The position numbers were made by a program, and so were the translations under genes. This document shows positions 18,486-27,570 of a stretch of DNA of 64,000 bases, piece by piece (the first letter of the stretch is position 1; each line of letters opens with the position of its first letter). Source of the stretch: Cyanobium sp. CZS25K. Lineage in GTDB: Bacteria; Cyanobacteriota; Cyanobacteriia; PCC-6307; Cyanobiaceae. Where the stretch lies: NCBI GenBank assembly GCA_030373325.1, contig JAUCZB010000005.1, positions 62,001 to 126,000 on the forward strand, given 5' to 3'. Below the pieces are notes generated by a model that saw nothing but the letters and a program-made list of their open reading frames with translations, made no database searches and had not been told where the DNA came from.

Positions 18486-20060
18486 ATGGTTCCGGTGACC
18501 GTCACGGCCAGTTCGCCCAACGCCGTCCCCCTTGCCGCCGATGATGGCCACCCCTGGGACGCTGTCGTGATCGGCTCGGGCATCGGCGGGCTGGTCACCG
18601 CCAGCCAGCTGGCGGCCAAGGGGGCGAAGGTGCTGGTGCTGGAGCGCTACCTGATTCCCGGCGGCAGCGGCGGCAGCTTCCGCCGGGCGGGCTACACCTT
18701 CGACGTGGGCGCCTCGATGATCTTCGGATTCGGCGAGAAGGGGCACACCAACCTGCTCACCCGGGCCCTGGCGGACGTGGGCGAGCACTGCGACACGATC
18801 CCCGACCCCGCCCAGCTGGCCTACCACCTGCCCGGCGGGATTGAGGTGGCGGTGGATCGCGACTACGAACGCTTCCTGGCCGATCTCACCGCCCTGTTTC
18901 CCCATGAGGCCAAGGGGATCCGCGCCTTCTACGACACCTGCTGGCAGGTGTTCCGCTGCCTCGATGCGATGCCCCTGCTGTCGCTGGAGGATCCCGCCTA
19001 CCTGGCCAAGGTGTTCTTCAAAGCGCCGCTGGCCTGCCTGGGGCTGGCCCGTTGGCTGCCGGTGAATGTGGGAGCCGTGGCCCGCGCCCACATCAGTGAT
19101 CCGGCGCTGCTGAAGTTCATCGACATGGAGTGCTTCTGCTGGTCGGTGATGCCGGCCGACCGCACCCCGATGATCAACGCGGGCATGGTGTTCTCCGATC
19201 GCCATGCCGGCGGCATCAACTATCCCCGCGGCGGGGTGGGGGTGATCGCCGAGAAGCTGGTGGCCGGCCTGCGCAACCACGGCGGGGTGATCCGCTACCG
19301 GGCCCGGGTGGTGAAGGTGCTGCTGGAGAACGGCAGGGCGGTGGGCGTGCGGCTGGCGGGCGGGGAGGAGATCGGGGCCCGCCGGGTGGTGAGCAATGCC
19401 ACCCGCTGGGACACCTTCGGCTCGCTGGTGGACGAGAGCCACACCCCGGCGGCCGAGCACACCTGGCGGCGGCGCTACAAGCCCTCCTCCTCCTTCCTCT
19501 CCTTGCATCTGGGGGTGAAAGCGGAAGCGATTCCCGCCGGCTGCCACGTCCATCACCTGCTGCTGGAGCGATGGCAGGACATGGAGGCGGAGCAGGGCGT
19601 GATCTTTGTGTCCATTCCCACCCTGCTCGATCCCTCCCTGGCCCCCGCCGGCCACCACATCGTGCACACCTTCACCCCTTCGGCGATGCAGGCCTGGGAG
19701 GGCCTGGCCCCAGGGGCCTACCGGGAGGCCAAGCAGGCCGCCGCCGCCCGGCTGATCCGCCGGCTGGAGGCCATCCTGCCGGGCCTGGAGGGCGCCATCA
19801 CCCACCAGGAGATCGGCACCCCCCGCAGCCACCGCCGCTTCCTGGGCCGCCACGACGGCAGCTACGGACCTGTGCCGGCGGTGCGGCTGCCCGGCCTGCT
19901 GCCGATGCCCTTCAACCGCACCGCCATCCCCGATCTCTACTGCGTGGGGGATTCCTGCTTCCCCGGCCAGGGGCTCAACGCGGTGGCCTTCAGCGGCTTC
20001 GCCTGCGCCCACCGCATCGGGGCCGACCTGGGTCTCAATCCCTGGAGCCTGCCGGCCTGA
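18486..20060 (+). CDS. crtH: Carotenoid isomerase (prolycopene isomerase) CrtH
   Basis: A 524-residue FAD enzyme of the CrtI-like family. The dinucleotide-binding motif VVIGSGIGGLVTASQLAAKG is at about residues 28-47, then RYLIPGGSGGSFRRAGYTFDVGASM, with the C-terminal YCVGDSCFPGQGLNAVAFSG block. These match plant CRTISO and cyanobacterial CrtH. It isomerises prolycopene to all-trans lycopene, a step in cyanobacterial carotenoid synthesis. It has its own 34-base leader after the GH13 stop. Confidence 0.93.
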   Translation: MVPVTVTASSPNAVPLAADDGHPWDAVVIGSGIGGLVTASQLAAKGAKVLVLERYLIPGGSGGSFRRAGYTFDVGASMIFGFGEKGHTNLLTRALADVGEHCDTIPDPAQLAYHLPGGIEVAVDRDYERFLADLTALFPHEAKGIRAFYDTCWQVFRCLDAMPLLSLEDPAYLAKVFFKAPLACLGLARWLPVNVGAVARAHISDPALLKFIDMECFCWSVMPADRTPMINAGMVFSDRHAGGINYPRGGVGVIAEKLVAGLRNHGGVIRYRARVVKVLLENGRAVGVRLAGGEEIGARRVVSNATRWDTFGSLVDESHTPAAEHTWRRRYKPSSSFLSLHLGVKAEAIPAGCHVHHLLLERWQDMEAEQGVIFVSIPTLLDPSLAPAGHHIVHTFTPSAMQAWEGLAPGAYREAKQAAAARLIRRLEAILPGLEGAITHQEIGTPRSHRRFLGRHDGSYGPVPAVRLPGLLPMPFNRTAIPDLYCVGDSCFPGQGLNAVAFSGFACAHRIGADLGLNPWSLPA

Positions 20061-20101
20061 GCCCGCAGGCGAGGATCGGGCGGTGCGCTGCTTGGCAAGC
20101 C

Positions 20102-21073
20102 ATGGTTCTGGAACATCGTCTGCACAGCTTCCTGCGGCCCCGGCCACCGGCCTTCGGAGAAGGCCTGCGGCTGGGGATCTGGCAGGGCAGCGGCAGCGCC
20201 GGCACGGCGGCAGCCCTCGCCGAAAACCTCGAGCGACTGGAGCAGGTCTGCGGCCTGGCGGCGGGACACGGCGTGCAGCTGCTGGCCTTCCCGGAGCTCT
20301 ACCTCACCGGCTACATCGTCACGCCATCGATCGTGCGTGAGCTGGCGGAGCCCGTCGACGGCCCCAGCCTGCAGCGGGTGGCGGCGGCGGCCCGCCGCCA
20401 TGGCCTGGCGGTGGCCTGCCCCTACGCCGAAAGGGCCACCGTGGCGGGTGAAGCGCGTTTCTTCGACGCCATCGCCCTGATCGACCGGGACGGAGACCTG
20501 CTGCGCAACTACCGCAAGACCCACCTCTGGGGACCGGATGAAAAACGCTGCTGGAGCGCCGGCTATCGCCATCCCGAGGAGGGTCCGGCGTTCACGGTGC
20601 AGCCGGTGAATGGGCTGGGTGTGGGCCTGCTCAACTGCTACGAGGCCGAGTTCCCCGAACTCACCCGGCGACTGGCGCTGGAGGGGGCGAAGCTGGTGCT
20701 GATTCCCACCGCCGCCGATGCCTGGGCGCAGCTGAGCACCGGGGAGCGCACCGACAAGCCGTACCCGGATGTCTCCCGCACCCTGCTGCCGGCCCATGCC
20801 TTCCAGAACGAGTGTTTCGTGGCCTATGCCAACCGCTGCGGCGAGGAAACGGTGAACGGGGTGGTGATGGCGGCCTACCTGGGCAACAGTCTCATCTGCG
20901 GTCCCCATGGCGATGTGCTGGCGGCCGCCCGGCCGGAGCCGACCCTGCTGATCGCTGACTGTCTGCCGGGGGAGTACGGGCCCACCCATCCGGCGGCCAC
21001 CCGATATCACGAGGACCTGAGGCCCGAGCTCTATGGAGACCGACCCACCACGGCCGCCGGCGACGGCCGGTAG
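20102..21073 (+). CDS. Carbon-nitrogen hydrolase (nitrilase superfamily)
   Basis: A 323-residue protein. The Glu-Lys-Cys triad is visible: E in LLAFPELYLTGY, K in LRNYRKTHLWGP and C in LLNCYEAEFPELTR. Overall it resembles amidases that act on small amides or omega-amides. It begins 41 bases after crtH and lacks a signal peptide. The substrate cannot be read from sequence. The C-terminal tail ends in a Pro/Thr/Arg-rich extension. Confidence 0.87.
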   Translation: MVLEHRLHSFLRPRPPAFGEGLRLGIWQGSGSAGTAAALAENLERLEQVCGLAAGHGVQLLAFPELYLTGYIVTPSIVRELAEPVDGPSLQRVAAAARRHGLAVACPYAERATVAGEARFFDAIALIDRDGDLLRNYRKTHLWGPDEKRCWSAGYRHPEEGPAFTVQPVNGLGVGLLNCYEAEFPELTRRLALEGAKLVLIPTAADAWAQLSTGERTDKPYPDVSRTLLPAHAFQNECFVAYANRCGEETVNGVVMAAYLGNSLICGPHGDVLAAARPEPTLLIADCLPGEYGPTHPAATRYHEDLRPELYGDRPTTAAGDGR

Positions 21074-21099
21074 GATTTGTAAACATTTGTTTCGCGTCG

Positions 21100-21381
21100 A
21101 TGGCGGCTCCGATTCCCAGCTCCTCCGACCTGGCCCGCTACCTCGAGGCCCGCGGCGAGATGGGCAAGCCCTGGGTCTGGCACCTGCTGCGCCTCAGCAA
21201 GCTCAAGGAGGCCAAAGACACCATGGAGCCCAACGAATACGTCGAACGCCTCGGCGAGGCCCACGCCGATCTGATGCGCCTCGGCAGTTTCTGGAAAGGG
21301 CGGGAGGCGGAGGTGTTCGGAGGCCGCTACCAGCCGCCGGAGATCATCGAGCCCCTGCCCGGATCCCCCGACGACCGATGA
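21100..21381 (+). CDS. Conserved hypothetical protein (cyanobacterial)
   Basis: A 93-residue soluble protein (MAAPIPSSSDLARYLEARGE, KPWVWHLLRLSKLKEAKDTM). It is mostly helical, with a charged C-terminus ending in PGSPDDR, and resembles small unassigned picocyanobacterial proteins; no function is known to me. An AT-richer patch (TTTGTAAACATTTGTTT) in the 26-base gap before it may hold the promoter. Its stop overlaps the ATG of the following membrane protein (ATGA at 21378), so the pair is co-translated. Confidence 0.7.
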   Translation: MAAPIPSSSDLARYLEARGEMGKPWVWHLLRLSKLKEAKDTMEPNEYVERLGEAHADLMRLGSFWKGREAEVFGGRYQPPEIIEPLPGSPDDR

Positions 21382-21935
21382 GTGACAACGCGTCGTGCCA
21401 TCGCTACCCGATGGCACCGCTGATCCGAGGCACACTTCTCGGCCTTTATCTGGCCCTGGTGCTCCCCCTGCCGGTTCTGGCACCGCTGCCTCTGAGGTTT
21501 CCCCTGCTGCTGGCGGTGATCGCAGGCCTGCTGCTGGTGCTGGCCATCACCAGTGAGCGGGTGGAACTCGATGATCAGGAGCTGCGGGTAGGCCATCCGC
21601 CCTGGTGTTCCTGGCTGCTGCGCCGGGGCTGGCAGCTGCCCTGGAGCCGGATCACCGCCCTGACGCCGGTCAGCACCAGCCAGGGGGGACGGGTGTACTA
21701 CGTGCGCAGCGGCGGCACCGAAGACGACGGAGGTGGGGCCGCCTGGCTTCTGCCCCAGCGGGTGGCGCGCTTCGACGACTTCCTGGCCCGTTTTTCCATG
21801 TCCACGGGACTGGACACCGATGGCATCGGCCGTATCAGTCCGCCATGGACCTACCAGCTTCTGGCCCTGCTCTCGGCTCTCCTGCTGATCGGCGAAGGTC
21901 TTGCCCTCGTGCTGGGTCCTGGCTCTGGGTCCTAG
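21378..21935 (+). CDS. Small integral membrane protein of unknown function
   Basis: A 185-residue protein. Two transmembrane helices lie at about residues 15-35 and 40-58 (LIRGTLLGLYLALVLPL, LPLRFPLLLAVIAGLLLVLA), and a third is near the C-terminus (LLALLSALLLIGEGLAL). Between them lies a soluble beta-rich domain (WSRITALTPVSTSQGGRVYYV, AAWLLPQRVARFDDFL) that resembles a PH-like membrane-anchored domain. That is a tentative fold guess. The start overlaps the preceding gene. The stop overlaps the convergent response-regulator gene by about 4 bases. Confidence 0.75.
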   Translation: MSDNASCHRYPMAPLIRGTLLGLYLALVLPLPVLAPLPLRFPLLLAVIAGLLLVLAITSERVELDDQELRVGHPPWCSWLLRRGWQLPWSRITALTPVSTSQGGRVYYVRSGGTEDDGGGAAWLLPQRVARFDDFLARFSMSTGLDTDGIGRISPPWTYQLLALLSALLLIGEGLALVLGPGSGS

Positions 21936-22726
21936 CTGAGGCGGGAGGAGCTGCTGGGGGAGGTCAGGAGCAGACCCGAGCCGGCTCCGGCGGCCGTCCC
22001 GTCGGTGGTGAATTCAGGCAGGGTGTCGAGGCTGAAACGGTAGCCCTGCTGCCGCATCGTCTCGATGGCCCCTCCTTCACCGAGCCCGGCCTGCTCCAGC
22101 TTGCGGCGCAGGGTGAGCACCTGGGTATCAACCGATCGGGGTCCGCCACTGAAGGGCGGCCAGGCCATCCGCAGCAGCTCCTGGCGGCTGCGCACCACCC
22201 CGGGTGGCATGAGCAGGGCGCAGAGCAAAGCGAATTCCCGTGGGCTGAGCTCCACCGGCTGGTCGCGCAGGGTGACCTGGCGCAGCAGCAGGTGCACTTC
22301 CAGGGGGCCGACGCAGACCCGCTCCTGAAGGCCGCTGCCGCTGCGGCGCAGCAATGTGCGGCAGCGGGCCGCCAGCTCCTCGAGACCGAAGGGCTTGCGC
22401 AGCACGTCATCGGCGCCGGCATCGAGCAGGGCCACCACGGGCTCGGAACCGGACCGGGCCGTCAGCACCATCACCTGGCAATGGAGCTGGGCCGCGAGCC
22501 GGAGGGCCGAGGTTTCCTCAAGCAGTTCGGCGCTCACCAGCAGATCGGGGGATTGCTCCTGGCAGATCTCGAGAGCTTCCCGGGGGGTGGCGACCGCCGC
22601 CGCAAGATGGCCATCCTGGCGCAGGCGCTGGGCCAGAACCGTGCGCAGGGTGGCATGGGGATCCACCACGAGAACCCTCCGAGGGGTGCCTCCTGGGTCG
22701 GTCAGCTTCTCCTGGGCCACGGCCAT
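21932..22726 (-). CDS. OmpR-type response regulator lacking the phosphoacceptor Asp
   Basis: A 264-residue regulator with a receiver (about residues 15-125) and an OmpR/PhoB winged helix (about 135-245, including ELSPREFALLCALL and RSVDTQVLTLRRKLEQ). The receiver keeps D22, T89 (LTA) and K111 (KPF). At the site where Asp is expected (PDLLVSAELLE) there is A66, and the acid pair is reduced to one Asp. It is therefore unlikely to be phosphorylated in the classic way. Atypical receivers in cyanobacteria can act through protein contacts. It is transcribed towards its convergent neighbour. No kinase is adjacent. Confidence 0.85.
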   Translation of the reverse strand: MAVAQEKLTDPGGTPRRVLVVDPHATLRTVLAQRLRQDGHLAAAVATPREALEICQEQSPDLLVSAELLEETSALRLAAQLHCQVMVLTARSGSEPVVALLDAGADDVLRKPFGLEELAARCRTLLRRSGSGLQERVCVGPLEVHLLLRQVTLRDQPVELSPREFALLCALLMPPGVVRSRQELLRMAWPPFSGGPRSVDTQVLTLRRKLEQAGLGEGGAIETMRQQGYRFSLDTLPEFTTDGTAAGAGSGLLLTSPSSSSRLS

Positions 22727-22929
22727 CTCCTCGGCATCACGATGAAATCAGAAGCGGAAGTGCCGGCAGCCGATTGAGTGTGACAACGCTAACCGGAAAT
22801 GTGCGGGGACGCTTGTGATGGGCGATGCCTTGTCAACTGTCCGCTCCCGGTAGACGGTCCTGGCACGGCAGGATGGTGCCATCCATCGGCTTTCGCCGCC
22901 ACAATGACGCCAGGGGCCTGCCCCCAGCC

Positions 22930-23196
22930 ATGACAGCACTCCAACATCCCGACGCGATCCGTCACTTCCAGTCCCTGTGTGATGCCTGCCAGGGCCTGGC
23001 CGATCGTCACCATGGCCCCTCCGAGCTCCGGCTCTATGCCGACGGCTACCTCCATGCGCTGCGCCGCACGGGTGTGCTGGATCACCATTCCCAGCGTCGG
23101 CTGGAGGAGCTGATCGACCGCTGGATCCTCGACCCGTCGAGCTTCCTGGGTCCTGATGGTCAACCCCGCATGCTCCTGGAGACGAGCCGCTACTGA
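22930..23196 (+). CDS. DUF6761-like small protein
   Basis: An 88-residue protein starting MTALQHPDAIRHFQSLCDAC. It has the SELRLYADGYLHALRRTGVLD helical block and a basic RRLEELIDRWILDPSSF segment, which resembles the cyanobacterial DUF6761 family as I remember it. Its function is unknown. The ATG at 22930 gives the right length; an upstream frame from 22825 is open but rich in Arg/Gly and looks non-coding. It converges with grxD (25-base gap). Confidence 0.7.
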   Translation: MTALQHPDAIRHFQSLCDACQGLADRHHGPSELRLYADGYLHALRRTGVLDHHSQRRLEELIDRWILDPSSFLGPDGQPRMLLETSRY

Positions 23197-23221
23197 AGCG
23201 GTCCGAGAGCGCCCGCTGGCC

Positions 23222-23545
23222 CTAGGAGGCCAGGGCCACTTCCAGCTTCTCGCGCAGTTCGCCGCTGTTGTACATCTCGATGAGGATGTCGGAGCCGCCC
23301 AGAAACTCGCCGTTCACATACACCTGGGGGATGGTGGGCCACTCGGAGAACTCCTTGATCCCCTGGCGGATCTCCATGTCGGAGAGCACGTCGAAGGTCT
23401 CGAAAGGCACACCCAGGGACTGGAGGATCTGGACGACGTTGTTAGAGAATCCACACTGAGGCATCAACTTGTTGCCCTTCATGAAGACCACCACCGGGCT
23501 GGCGCTGATCAGGGCGTCGATGCGTTGACGGGTGCTGGCATCCAT
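23222..23545 (-). CDS. grxD: Monothiol glutaredoxin (Grx4/GrxD type)
   Basis: A 107-residue protein with the CGFS active site (LMPQCGFSNNVVQIL), a glutathione-binding WPTIPQVYVNGEF block and a C-terminal GGSDILIEMYNSGEL. CGFS glutaredoxins bind a [2Fe-2S] cluster, move it between proteins and partner BolA. The bolA gene lies immediately upstream on the same strand (23-base gap), which supports an Fe-S assembly or iron-sensing pair. It is the last gene of the plsC-unknown-bolA-grxD operon. Confidence 0.94.
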   Translation of the reverse strand: MDASTRQRIDALISASPVVVFMKGNKLMPQCGFSNNVVQILQSLGVPFETFDVLSDMEIRQGIKEFSEWPTIPQVYVNGEFLGGSDILIEMYNSGELREKLEVALAS

Positions 23546-23568
23546 GGGTCGGAATCGGGGAAGGGGAA

Positions 23569-23802
23569 TCAGGTGGGAACGGAGGTCTGCACCGCCAGGG
23601 CATGGATCGCCTCGCTGGCCAGCTCGCTGCGCAGGGCGCCATAGACGAGCTGGTGCTGGCGCACCCGGTTGAGTCCGGCAAAGGCGCCGGACACCACCCT
23701 GACCTGGAGGTGGTCACCGCCACCGGTGAGATCCTCCACCTCCACGGCAGCATCGGGAAGCGCGCGGCGGATGGCGTCCTTGACCTGCTCCGGTTGCACC
23801 AT
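23569..23802 (-). CDS. bolA: BolA family protein
   Basis: A 77-residue protein ([20 protein letters not shown]). The conserved His in [13 protein letters not shown], a cluster ligand in BolA-Grx complexes, is kept. An upstream extension to 23853 would add 17 residues but the ATG at 23802 gives the family length. It directly precedes grxD, the usual partner. Confidence 0.9.
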   Translation of the reverse strand: MVQPEQVKDAIRRALPDAAVEVEDLTGGGDHLQVRVVSGAFAGLNRVRQHQLVYGALRSELASEAIHALAVQTSVPT

Positions 23803-23849
23803 GGCGGCGGGGATCGTGGGGATGGAGGGAAGCTGGAATCTAAGGACGA

Positions 23850-24425
23850 TCAACCACCGGCGGCCGATCCCGGAGCGGTGTATGGGGTGACCACGAAGCC
23901 GAGTTCCACCAGCTGCTGGTAGGCCTTGCGCCCGCTCTCGTTGGTGGGGGTCATGATCTTGACCACCTCCACCAGCAGAGGGATCGCCACCTCCGGCTGG
24001 TTCTGGCGGCGGAACAGGGCCGCCAGCCTGAGGTTGGCATCGGCCAACAGCGTCAGGGCCTCCCGCCCCTTGTCATCCATCTCCCGGGGGATGCGGGCAT
24101 CGAGACCACGGAAGGAGCCGCTCAGGTCGCGGTAGAAGCCGAGCAGGCGACGGCTGGCGTCCCTGGCCAGGTCGTAGAGGCGCCGCCCCTCAACCAGATT
24201 GCCGCTGGCCACCGCCGCGTCGCCCCTGGTGAGAAGGGTCCTCACGGAGGCCAGGGTGAGATCGGTGCCGGCGGGTTGCACGGTCTGGGGGGAGTCCTGG
24301 GCCCGGGCCGGAGGCTGGAGCAACGGCTGGGCCAGGGCGATCAGAGCCAGGCAGCTGCCGCAGACCCCGGCGAGACCCGATGGCCGGGCAGATCGAAGGG
24401 CATGGTGGGCGGAAGGCCTGATCAC
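23850..24425 (-). CDS. Exported hypothetical protein, helical repeat-like
   Basis: A 191-residue protein with a hydrophobic stretch ([19 protein letters not shown]) that ends in AQDSPQ, a plausible signal peptide. The mature part is helical, with TPR-like helices ([55 protein letters not shown]). No catalytic motif is seen. It is the second gene of the operon with plsC upstream and bolA 47 bases downstream. The family is unknown. Confidence 0.75.
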   Translation of the reverse strand: MIRPSAHHALRSARPSGLAGVCGSCLALIALAQPLLQPPARAQDSPQTVQPAGTDLTLASVRTLLTRGDAAVASGNLVEGRRLYDLARDASRRLLGFYRDLSGSFRGLDARIPREMDDKGREALTLLADANLRLAALFRRQNQPEVAIPLLVEVVKIMTPTNESGRKAYQQLVELGFVVTPYTAPGSAAGG

Positions 24426-24454
24426 GTCGACGCCTGACGGGTAACGGCCGAACT

Positions 24455-25186
24455 TTACGGGGAGCCGATCGGACGACCCACCACGACGCGGGCCGCTTGC
24501 TCGGCCGACTCCATGGCGGCGGCGAGGCCGGCACTGAAGGCCAGTGCCGCCTCACGCCCCTGGCCTCGGACCCGCAGGGGGGGGCCGAAACACAGGGCGG
24601 CGCCATCGCCAGGGCGGGGGTCGGCATGGCCGTAGGCGATGCCGACCGGCACCACCGGCACGTCGACCCCCTTGCTGGCGGCCAGCAAGGCGAGGCGGGC
24701 CAGGCCCTGGTGCAGGCGGATCGGAGCGTCCTCCCGGCGGATACGGCCCTCGGGGAACATCACCAGCTGCTGACCACAGGCCAGCAGTTCCACGGAAAAC
24801 CTCAGGCTGGCCAGGGTGGGACGGCCCTGGTTCACCGGGAAGCAGCCGAGACGGTGCAGGAACCAGCCCTGCAGCCCCTTCATCTCATCGGCCGTGACCA
24901 TGAAGCGGCAGTCCCGGCCGGTGACACGACGGCCAGCCGCCCAGGGGAGCATGAGGGCATCCCAGCGCGCCCGGTGGGTGGGGGCCAGCAGCACCGCCCC
25001 CTCCCTGGGCAGATGCTCACGCCCGAGCACCGTCAGGTCACCGAAATACCCCTGGAGCACCAGATCGATCGTGACCACCATCGCCACGGGGGACAGCCAG
25101 GGGCTGATGCCGTTGCAAAGGGAGCTCTCCCGCGGGCTGATCGCCAGGGAGGGGCCTTCTCCGGAGGGCGTCTGCGCCGCCAACAC
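24455..25186 (-). CDS. 1-acyl-sn-glycerol-3-phosphate acyltransferase (PlsC family)
   Basis: A 243-residue acyltransferase. The HX4D motif is THRARWD, a conserved glycerol-phosphate site FPEGRIRRED follows, and PVVPVGIAYG completes the set. It resembles PlsC, which makes phosphatidic acid, but members also acylate other lipids. It is the first gene of the minus operon and lies 139 bases from divergent pdxJ. The start may be internal: the first 40 residues are poorly conserved. Confidence 0.85.
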   Translation of the reverse strand: MLAAQTPSGEGPSLAISPRESSLCNGISPWLSPVAMVVTIDLVLQGYFGDLTVLGREHLPREGAVLLAPTHRARWDALMLPWAAGRRVTGRDCRFMVTADEMKGLQGWFLHRLGCFPVNQGRPTLASLRFSVELLACGQQLVMFPEGRIRREDAPIRLHQGLARLALLAASKGVDVPVVPVGIAYGHADPRPGDGAALCFGPPLRVRGQGREAALAFSAGLAAAMESAEQAARVVVGRPIGSP

Positions 25187-25325
25187 TCTTGATCCGGCAG
25201 AACGACTGTGTCGAAGTTAGGGGCGGAATCCCCCCACTCCCGGCACCGGCGGGCAGTTGGGCCTGCGGCCGCCCCCCCGGCGACCGATACGGTGCGGACA
25301 GGATCGCTTCAGCCACCTTCCTCCC

Positions 25326-26075
25326 ATGGCCAGCCTCGGGGTCAACATCGATCACATCGCCAACGTGCGGCAGGCCCGCCGCACCGTGGAGCCCGATCCG
25401 GTGCGCTGCGCCCTGCTGGCCGAGCTGGGCGGTGCCGACGGCATCACCGTGCACCTGCGGGAAGACCGGCGTCACATCCAGGACAGGGACGTGGAGCTGC
25501 TGCGGGCCACCGTGCGCACCCGCCTCAACCTGGAGATGGCGGCCACCGCGGAAATGGAGGCGATCGCCCTGCGGATGCGTCCCGACATGGTGACCCTGGT
25601 GCCGGAACGCCGCGAAGAGGTGACCACCGAGGGGGGACTGGACGTGGCCGCCCAGGTGGAGGAGCTCCGTTCCCTGGTGGCGCCGCTGATGGGTGCGGGG
25701 ATCGGTGTCAGCCTGTTCGTTGACCCCGAGGAGCGTCAGCTGGAGGCCTGCCGCAGCTGTGGGGCCCGCTGGGTGGAGCTCCACACCGGGGCCTACGCCG
25801 AGGCCCCCTGGGATGACCAACGCTTCCAGCTGGCCAGGATCACCGAAGCCACCACCATCGCCCGCGGCCTCGGCCTGCGGGTGAACGCCGGCCATGGCCT
25901 GACGTATCACAACGTGGAGCCGATCGCCGCGATCGAGGGCATGGAGGAGCTGAACATCGGCCACACGATCGTGGCCCGCGCCCTGGCGGTCGGTCTCCAG
26001 GAGGCGGTGCGTCAGATGCGGGCGCTGGTGCAGAATCCCCGCCGCGACCCGCTGTTCGGCGACCGCCAACCCTGA
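25326..26075 (+). CDS. pdxJ: Pyridoxine 5'-phosphate synthase PdxJ
   Basis: A 249-residue TIM-barrel enzyme: [54 protein letters not shown], and [17 protein letters not shown] near the C-terminus. PdxJ joins 1-deoxy-D-xylulose 5-phosphate and 3-amino-1-hydroxyacetone 1-phosphate in vitamin B6 synthesis. The ATG at 25326 is followed by the typical N-terminus; the open frame extends upstream but not in a conserved way. It is 13 bases upstream of ycf54. Confidence 0.96.
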   Translation: MASLGVNIDHIANVRQARRTVEPDPVRCALLAELGGADGITVHLREDRRHIQDRDVELLRATVRTRLNLEMAATAEMEAIALRMRPDMVTLVPERREEVTTEGGLDVAAQVEELRSLVAPLMGAGIGVSLFVDPEERQLEACRSCGARWVELHTGAYAEAPWDDQRFQLARITEATTIARGLGLRVNAGHGLTYHNVEPIAAIEGMEELNIGHTIVARALAVGLQEAVRQMRALVQNPRRDPLFGDRQP

Positions 26076-26088
26076 GGCCCCACCCGCC

Positions 26089-26409
26089 ATGACCCGCTAC
26101 CACTTCGTCGCCGCCAGCCGCGCCTTCCTGCTCGAGGAGGAACCCCTTGAGGAGGTGTTGCGTGAACGCGTGCGCAACTACGCCGAGAAGGACAAGGCCA
26201 TTGACTTCTGGCTCCTGGAACGGCCCGCCTTTCTGGAGGCTCCCGAGCTGGCCGCCGCCATGGCTTCCGTGCCGCGGCCCGCGGCGGCGGTGGTGTCCAC
26301 CGACGAGAAATTCATCACCTTCATGAAACTGCGGCTGGAGTTCGTGGCCCTGGGCAGCTTCGAGGCCCCGAGCAGCGCCATCCCAGACCCCCTGGCCACC
26401 CTGGCCTGA
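26089..26409 (+). CDS. ycf54: Ycf54 family protein (Mg-protoporphyrin ester cyclase partner)
   Basis: A 106-residue protein (MTRYHFVAASRAFLLEEEPL, DFWLLERPAFLEAPELA, AAAVVSTDEKFITFMKLRL). These match the cyanobacterial and plastid Ycf54 family, which is needed for chlorophyll cyclase (AcsF) activity. It is thought to be a small assembly or stability factor. It starts 13 bases after pdxJ, so the two are probably co-transcribed. This is a strong sign of a photosynthetic host. Confidence 0.9.
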   Translation: MTRYHFVAASRAFLLEEEPLEEVLRERVRNYAEKDKAIDFWLLERPAFLEAPELAAAMASVPRPAAAVVSTDEKFITFMKLRLEFVALGSFEAPSSAIPDPLATLA

Positions 26410-26422
26410 TCAGAACAGCCGC

Positions 26423-26767
26423 TCAGAACAGACCCAGGAATCGGCGCCTGGGCGTCTCGGGATCCGTTTCCTCAGCCGGACGGGGCCTTCCCTGGCCGCC
26501 GTCCTGCTGATAGCGGGGCTTGCTGTCGCCGATGGTCAGGGGTGCTTCCTTGTTCTTCCACCAGATCCAGTCCCGGATCGGCGGCGTGTTCTGGAGTTCC
26601 CAGCGGGTCAGACCCAGGCCCAGCCGGGCGGAAGCGTCAAGCAGCACATCCAGCATGGCCTCGCCATCACCGCAGCGGGCCAGGGCCTCGTTGGTGCGTT
26701 TGGCCCCGTCAAGGGCCCTGACCAGGGCATTGACGCGCTGCGTGACCGGCAGATCCTTCAGGTCCAT
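26423..26767 (-). CDS. Conserved hypothetical protein, Nif11-like helical start
   Basis: A 114-residue protein beginning MDLKDLPVTQRVNALVRALD. The LLDASARLGLGLTRWELQNTP segment resembles the Nif11-type leader pattern, but only loosely, and no cleavage motif such as a double Gly before a core is seen. The C-terminus is Pro/Glu-rich and ends in RRRFLGLF. It converges with ycf54 (13-base gap) and is divergent from the phosphoesterase. The ATG at 26767 is chosen over one at 26791. Function unknown. Confidence 0.6.
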   Translation of the reverse strand: MDLKDLPVTQRVNALVRALDGAKRTNEALARCGDGEAMLDVLLDASARLGLGLTRWELQNTPPIRDWIWWKNKEAPLTIGDSKPRYQQDGGQGRPRPAEETDPETPRRRFLGLF

Positions 26768-26888
26768 CGGCCGTTGCCTCCAGGGGTGCACCGCGGCCGC
26801 ACCGTATCAGCGCCGGAGCGTGCCGGCGCCGGTGGGGGTGACAGAAGCCCACTCCAAGGGCAACACTTGGGAGGAAGCTTCCTTCCTG

Positions 26889-27560
26889 ATGACGTTCCCG
26901 GACCGACGTCCACCGCGCCACTGGGTCATCGGGGATGTCCATGGATGCGCGGAAGCTCTCCAACAACTGGTGGCCCAGCTGCCACCCGGCGATCGTCTGG
27001 TGTTCTGCGGCGACGTGATCAACCGCGGCTCCCGCATCGAGGAGGCCATGGAACTGGTCTGGGAGTTGGTGCGTCGCCAGCGGGCGGTGTGGCTCAAGGG
27101 CAACCATGAGCGGGACCTGGTGCGTCAGCTCGACACGGGCCTGGCCCCTGGCCGTCCCGACCTGAACGGCAACGACACCTACCGCCAGCTGGGGGCGGCC
27201 CGCTGCCGCCTCTGGCGCGACCGGCTCGACCAGCTGCCGCTCGCCTACTGGGGTCAGGGCTGGGTCGCCACCCATGCCGGCTTCGATCCGCTCACCTGGC
27301 AGCCTGATCTCAACGTGAGGCTGGCCTTCTGGCAGGCCTACGACGACCGCTTCGGCGAGGTGATCGTCGGCCACACTCCCGGACCCGAGCTGCGGCGGCT
27401 GGGATCGATCGTCCTGCTGGACACCGGCGCCTGCTACGGCGGTGACCTCACGGCCTACTGCCCCGAAACACGAGAAATCCGGCGGGTCAGCGCTCTGCCC
27501 TCGGCGGGCGGACCCTTGACCGCCCTGGCGCTCGGCTCGGCGATGCGCCGGGCCTTCTGA
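26889..27560 (+). CDS. PPP-family metallophosphoesterase (ApaH/PrpA-like)
   Basis: A 223-residue protein. It has the metal-binding blocks GDVHG, FCGDVINRGS, GNHERD and THAGFD, and IVGHTPGPE. These define the phosphoprotein-phosphatase/diadenosine-tetraphosphatase superfamily. The substrate may be a phosphoprotein, Ap4A or another phosphoester. The ATG at 26889 begins directly before the conserved block. It lies 10 bases before the recC TTG start and may share a transcript with recCBD. Confidence 0.88.
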   Translation: MTFPDRRPPRHWVIGDVHGCAEALQQLVAQLPPGDRLVFCGDVINRGSRIEEAMELVWELVRRQRAVWLKGNHERDLVRQLDTGLAPGRPDLNGNDTYRQLGAARCRLWRDRLDQLPLAYWGQGWVATHAGFDPLTWQPDLNVRLAFWQAYDDRFGEVIVGHTPGPELRRLGSIVLLDTGACYGGDLTAYCPETREIRRVSALPSAGGPLTALALGSAMRRAF

Positions 27561-27570
27561 GCCAACCACG

